In this document: one piece after another, positions 61,201 to 64,000 of the stretch
How the letters are laid out: the number at the start of each line of letters is the position of its first letter
How positions within the stretch are numbered: the first letter of the stretch is position 1
Assembly: GCA_963556495.2 (NCBI GenBank)
Contig: OY747704.1
Coordinates: 10,206,501-10,270,500, forward strand
DNA length: 64,000 bases
Direction of reading: 5' to 3'
DNA from: Valencia hispanica
Lineage: Eukaryota; Chordata; Actinopteri; Cyprinodontiformes; Valenciidae
Notes under the pieces: model-generated
The model's input: the letters and a program-made list of their open reading frames with translations, nothing else
What the model was told of the DNA's origin: nothing
The model's database searches: none
Program-made: the position numbers and the translations under genes

Positions 61201-62916
61201 CGGACTGAATTATCGTGCCCGATATAATTTGTATCCCCTTCTAAAAATGACTGCAAGTATCCCATCTTCAAGTGGTTTGCTATATATTTACCTTGGAGTA
61301 TGACAATTTAATTCTGTGGATTTGAAAAGGTTTGGCAAAGGAATAAAAAAGTTAGTTGGGGGATACAGATTCTGGCAGACCTAATTATAATCCCTGATAT
61401 AATTTGTACCTTGAAATTTTGACAGGGACTTCCAGCCTGAATTATTTCTCTTCACCCACCAAAGAGAAATATCAAAATAACTGTAGAAACATGCAAAAAA
61501 TATTATCTTTTCAACTGCAGCAATTTCCTAATGTTGTGAATCTGTTCACATATTTGGTAATAAAATCTTCCCAATTTTGATTCTCTTTTACTATGTTATA
61601 GTTATTTATTATAACACTAAGATAAACTTCGTTTTTCAGTGTTGAACTCAGGAAGGTGGATTTTTGTTTCTAGCACACAACTTTGTGCGACGTAAAACAA
61701 TGAAAGAAAATAGTATTTTTATAAGAGATTGTGAAAGAGTCGTTTACTTGCCGAGATCAATTTATATTGAGTGTAATTTTTATACGAATCGAGCTTACAC
61801 AGACGTGACCTTTTCTTATTAAGCCGACCGTGCGACACCACGTTAGAAAAATAAATTAAATTTTTTTCTGTGGTAACCCACAAACAGAACGATGAAGTAA
61901 AGGCACTTGCTTTTCACTTTTTCAAGGATAAAACATCACTAGTTCAACGTGTTGTTGGTTGTGATTGTGACGGAGTCAAATGGAACAGCGCTTCCTTCTA
62001 TGTGCGCGCTCCCGACACAGGGGATACAGTTTCTGACGGGGATAACGGGTAACTACCTTCATACGACACCGGCAAAGTTTTTTTTCTCGTTAAGTACAGA
62101 CTACTGCCCCCAAGTGGCCAAAAATAGTATTTTACTGAATTTTGGTATTTGTACAGAGTGTAGGACTTAAGATTGCTGAAGCAAGAGGACTCCAAAAACT
62201 TATTGCCTCCTCTTAAACTGAAATCCCCCCATAAATTGGCCACCACCTGCATCATAAGTTACCACAAGGCAAATAAAAAATATTTTTTTAAAGAAGTACT
62301 TTTAGACATATAAAGAAATTTAGCATCTTACCAGCTGCTTAACCGCATTCTGTTGCTCGTGCATTATGTCCATATATGTAGAAGATTTCTCTTTACACAC
62401 ATCCTGCTCTGGGTCATCATAATTCAGCTGTGTCAGTGTTGTCTACATAAAAGGAAATAATTCAGAGAAAACAACCTAAAAACCATGTTACAACCAGGTC
62501 ATCCTCTGCTGGCTCACCTCGTTGGGTAAATGGACCTTCCTGCTATACATCAGCGAATATGGAGTGAACTTGGTCGTTGGGTTGGTGGAGGTCCGGAAAA
62601 GGAAGAGCACTGGGTCCAGAAAGTCGTCCCAGTCGGCCTGATTTTTCGCCACCATCTGCATCACAGCCTGCTTCAGCAGTGGACCTGTGCAGTCGTGCAA
62701 TGGGTTGAGCTGAGGTTGATCAAGAGGAGACACCCTCTGCACCAAGCTCCACTTCTCCCGCAGCAGCTTTGACACCTAAAAATAAAAATCAATTCTTCAG
62801 AGGTAATACATCTGACCTACAGTCTGATAAGGCTGCAGATGTTTGGTGCTCATAATCTCACCTCTTCACAGAACTCAGGATTTTGTGCGCACACTATTGT
62901 TTTAGGGGCTCCAAAC
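48978..62916 (-). CDS. GIN-like domesticated Gypsy integrase, 3' part of gene
   Basis: Four minus-strand exons with consistent GT-AG sites and phases: 62862-62916, 62518-62775, 62332-62442 and 48978-49235 (stop TGA). The first two encode the second half of an integrase core resembling vertebrate GIN1/GIN2, host genes derived from Gypsy-type integrases. Evidence: '[15 protein letters not shown]' parallels the family's FG.P..I.SD.G.EF, and '[20 protein letters not shown]' and '[16 protein letters not shown]' parallel the C-terminal core. The second catalytic Asp is Ala (codon 62886-62888) and the Glu position is Asp (62692-62694), so strand-transfer activity is doubtful. The last two exons add a Lys-rich, probably nuclear tail. 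The N-terminal half lies past the right edge. Which GIN paralogue it is cannot be decided here. Confidence 0.75.
49606..51233 (-). mobile_element. Full-length Tc1 transposon with long terminal repeats
   Basis: TA dinucleotides flank the element at 49604-49605 and 51234-51235. The terminal repeats are about 130 bp or more and nearly identical ('ggaaagtattcagacccctt', 'ccccatcttgacag'). The transposase is on the minus strand with broken frames; the best piece, 50219-50596, carries '[20 protein letters not shown]' and the first catalytic Asp in '[12 protein letters not shown]'. It is inside the GIN-like intron. Inactive. Confidence 0.9.
52631..54688. mobile_element. TTAA-target element with long inverted arms
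   Basis: TTAA is duplicated at 52627-52630 and 54689-54692. Termini AGCTGCAGTCCGGAGTATTT and, in inverse, AGCTGCTGTCCAGAGAATAT. The arms match again at 53035-53285 versus 54120-54365, where both encode, in opposite senses, the same 22-residue start ([20 protein letters not shown]...). There is no transposase. TTAA targets are used by piggyBac and Kolobok-type transposases; the family is not decided. Confidence 0.8.
53567..54109. mobile_element. Smaller TTAA-target MITE nested inside the larger one
   Basis: TTAA at 53563-53566 and 54110-54113 flanks a 543-bp element with perfect 14-bp inverted ends AGCTACATTGTGTA. Its ends share AGCT(A/G)C with the surrounding element, suggesting the same transposase source. 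A 204-codon-scale frame is absent; the 83-codon frame at 53777 has no family resemblance. Confidence 0.85.
54895..56390 (+). mobile_element. Decayed LINE copy, split by another LINE tail
   Basis: RT-like '[20 protein letters not shown]' at about 54905-54975 and '[11 protein letters not shown]' at about 56005-56040 belong to one LINE reading frame in order; 55075-55790 between them is a different family. The 3' part resembles LINE 3' untranslated sequence. Confidence 0.6.
55075..55790 (+). mobile_element. Jockey-like LINE 3' end
   Basis: C-terminal LINE phrases in decayed frames ('[20 protein letters not shown]', '[18 protein letters not shown]') and a tail 'cccctttgagggacagtaaa'. Inserted into the LINE at 54895-56390. 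Confidence 0.75.
57580..59212 (-). mobile_element. LINE C-terminal part with restriction-like endonuclease
   Basis: Minus-strand frame 59200-58412 encodes the end of an RT-containing polyprotein of the R2/R4/NeSL/Hero type ('[20 protein letters not shown]', '[20 protein letters not shown]', zinc-knuckle-like '[18 protein letters not shown]'). The adjoining frame 58394-57867 encodes the restriction-like endonuclease: '[20 protein letters not shown]' carries the R-P-D and the later E of the PD-(D/E)xK fold, and '[14 protein letters not shown]' follows. The two parts are now out of frame, and the RT itself is missing. Confidence 0.8.
59345..60480 (-). mobile_element. Jockey-like LINE copy with RT deletion
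   Basis: Minus-strand pieces in order: linker ('[20 protein letters not shown]', '[20 protein letters not shown]'), RT motif '[19 protein letters not shown]', catalytic '[10 protein letters not shown]', and the C-terminal '[20 protein letters not shown]' to '[13 protein letters not shown]'. The stretch between the FADD box and the C-terminus is deleted. The 3' tail 'aacttttattgtcatacca' is seen in inverse near 59360. Confidence 0.88.
60966..61180. repeat. Imperfect tandem duplication, period about 157 bp
   Basis: 'aacaacatgggaaggtgtgt' with 'ctttgatctggacaagggga' at 60970-61022 recurs as 'aacaacatgggatactatgt' with 'ctttgatctggacaggggat' at 61127-61178. Confidence 0.75.
62332..62442 (-). CDS. 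GIN-like exon (linker)
   Basis: 37 codons ('[20 protein letters not shown]', '[15 protein letters not shown]'), phase 0 at both ends, acceptor 'atgtag', donor gtaaga. Acidic then helical. Homologous position in the family is a variable linker. Confidence 0.72.
62518..62775 (-). CDS. GIN-like exon (integrase core, third catalytic block)
   Basis: 86 codons: '[20 protein letters not shown]', '[20 protein letters not shown]', ending at 'HLPNE' before donor gtgagc. Asp28 of the exon sits where the catalytic Glu is expected. Confidence 0.8.
62862..62916 (-). CDS. GIN-like exon (integrase core, second catalytic block)
   Basis: 55 bases, phase 2 in and phase 0 out. Encodes [18 protein letters not shown]. 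Acceptor 'ttaacag', donor gtgaga. Ala replaces the catalytic Asp and Asn replaces the following Gly. Confidence 0.75.
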
Positions 62917-62974
62917 CTGTTAAAAAACCTTTAAGTTAGAATTTTCTTATGAATTTCTCTTAAATTACAGTACT

Positions 62975-63300
62975 TTGCTAAAGTATCCACAATTTTGTCA
63001 GATTACAACAGCAAACTACAGTATATTTTATTGGAATAAGCCAAGAGTCCCATGATAACTCTGGAATAGTTGCAGGAATCCACAGTTTAGGATAACCTGA
63101 GCTGTCAACCTGTTGACAGGACAACTATTAGTCATGCAATCCACAATTCTGGCCTTGGTGGAAAAGTGGCAAAAAGAAAGCTAAAGCAAGTCTCTAACTG
63201 TAGCTTGTCATGTAGGGGACACAGCAAACATATGGACCAAGGTTTTCTGGTCAGATGGGACAATAATGAAACTTGTTGGCCTACATGTGTAACCAGTAGT
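62975..63300 (+). mobile_element. Decayed Tc1 fragment
   Basis: 'accaaggttttctggtcaga' followed by 'tgggacaataatgaaacttg' corresponds to the KVFWSDET region of a fish Tc1 derivative, out of frame. It lies just upstream of a GIN-like exon. Confidence 0.6.
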
Positions 63301-64000
63301 CGAGTTGTTAAACAATTTCAGAGGGGATGGTCATTTTTTTCGCCTATTAGACAAATCTGGATTTTAATTTTTAAAAAGGTGCAATTTATAGAGTATTTTG
63401 TATCACCGAATTGGCCGGAATGTTAAGGGACTCCAACTGAATAGCCTGCATTAGAATTAAACAAGATCAGGTGAAAAGGAGGCTTTTGATATTTCTGAAG
63501 CAAAGCCGATACCAGCACCTTGCAAAGAAGCCTTAGCAAATAATTGCAGTGCAGAAGAAGTTTTTTCGTGCAAACTAGGCCTATACAAAACAAAGTATTG
63601 GATTAATTTATCATGAAAGGCCAAACAAAATGAGTCATTTCTATTTTATTCATTACAACCCTCACTTAATCCACATGCTCATAGCAGTTTCCAAACACTT
63701 TCGTAATCATGTTTTTTTTCTACAGTTTTTTTTGCTCTTGTTCACATTCGTCCTGATTATGGCTAAATGTCGGCACTGTCAGATGAGCTCTGACAAGGTG
63801 ATCCTTTTTCCTAGGCCGATTATGGCTGGATGTGTAAAAAGAATCGACATCTAGTGCAGATTCAGCAAGCCGCATGCGTGTCTTGACTGAATGACAAGTC
63901 ATGTAGTTTAGCAAGCTAATTAATAAGAGAGATGTGGGGGGTCGCCCGTTCATCTTAGCTAGTTTGGAGGGTAGCATCCTGGGATCTGTGCGTACACCTG
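63301..64000. other. Right-edge stretch, no confident gene
   Basis: Upstream exons of the GIN-like gene were sought on the minus strand and not found. A plus-strand frame at about 63759 (MAKCRHCQMSSDKVILF...) has a CxxC pair but is short and unrecognised. Confidence 0.4.

Larger units (their letters stand above)
56627..62070. mobile_element. 5.4 kb element with about 0.9 kb terminal inverted repeats
   Basis: The left arm, 56627 to about 57570, is repeated in inverse at about 61190-62070, with strong similarity over its whole length ('ggtgtcgt.cgaaggtagtt' at the tips, 'ccaccttcctgagttcaaca', 'cagaatatgtatccccca'). No target duplication is obvious. The middle holds two LINE insertions (57580-59212 and 59345-60480) plus unassigned sequence with a tandem duplication. 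No transposase frame of its own is visible. It lies in the GIN-like intron. Confidence 0.75.

Noticed and set aside
63630..63854. Frame with MAKCRHCQ as a zinc-finger exon
   Set aside because: Only one CxxC pair, no second ligand pair and no neighbours in phase.

Overview
This is a 64 kb piece of a vertebrate nuclear genome, almost certainly a teleost fish. Protein-coding exons are split by GT-AG introns and sit in a dense field of transposable elements typical of fish: Tc1/mariner, hAT, TTAA-target elements, L2-type and Jockey-like LINEs, a Rex3/RTE tail, a LINE with a restriction-like endonuclease, and long (CA)n, (TA)n and (GGAA)n arrays. Assignments rest on reading motifs by eye; no database search was run.

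Three host genes are supported, all on the minus strand. (1) vps37b, an ESCRT-I subunit: exon 1 (20170-20274) and exon 2 (8936-9107), the rest lying off the left edge. (2) abcb9, the TAP-like lysosomal peptide half-transporter: eleven coding exons from 46047 down to the stop at 26947, giving 805 residues with every ATPase motif present. The tandem order abcb9 then vps37b on one strand matches the human 12q24.31 neighbourhood and supports orthology. (3) The 3' half of a domesticated Gypsy-type integrase gene (GIN-like): exons 62862-62916, 62518-62775, 62332-62442 and 48978-49235. Two integrase catalytic positions are substituted, yet frame and splice sites are clean.

Layout: 1-2150 is a LINE split by a 1.27 kb hAT element with a clear 8-bp target duplication. 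2150-20169 is the 3' side and introns of vps37b, with two MITE-like elements having readable boundaries (6761-7710 and 18733-19600) and degraded LINE and Tc1 copies. 20.6-26.9 kb is intergenic: LINE tails and a Tc1 element broken by a LINE block. 26.9-46.05 kb is abcb9; its intron 8 carries an antisense L2-type LINE with an uninterrupted 856-codon reverse-transcriptase frame, and intron 2 carries a small inverted-repeat element encoding a complete THAP zinc finger. 46.05-48.97 kb is the intergenic or promoter side of abcb9. 48.98-64 kb is the GIN-like gene, whose 13 kb intron holds a complete Tc1 element (49606-51233), a three-level nest of elements (51552-54719) and a 5.4 kb element with about 0.9 kb inverted repeats (56627-62070).

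The genes are not functionally linked in an obvious way beyond lysosomal or endosomal themes (ESCRT-I sorting and a lysosomal peptide transporter). The most unusual items are the catalytically altered integrase gene, the readable nested transposon stratigraphy, the intact THAP finger in a short inverted-repeat element, and the long-armed element with repeated subterminal motifs.
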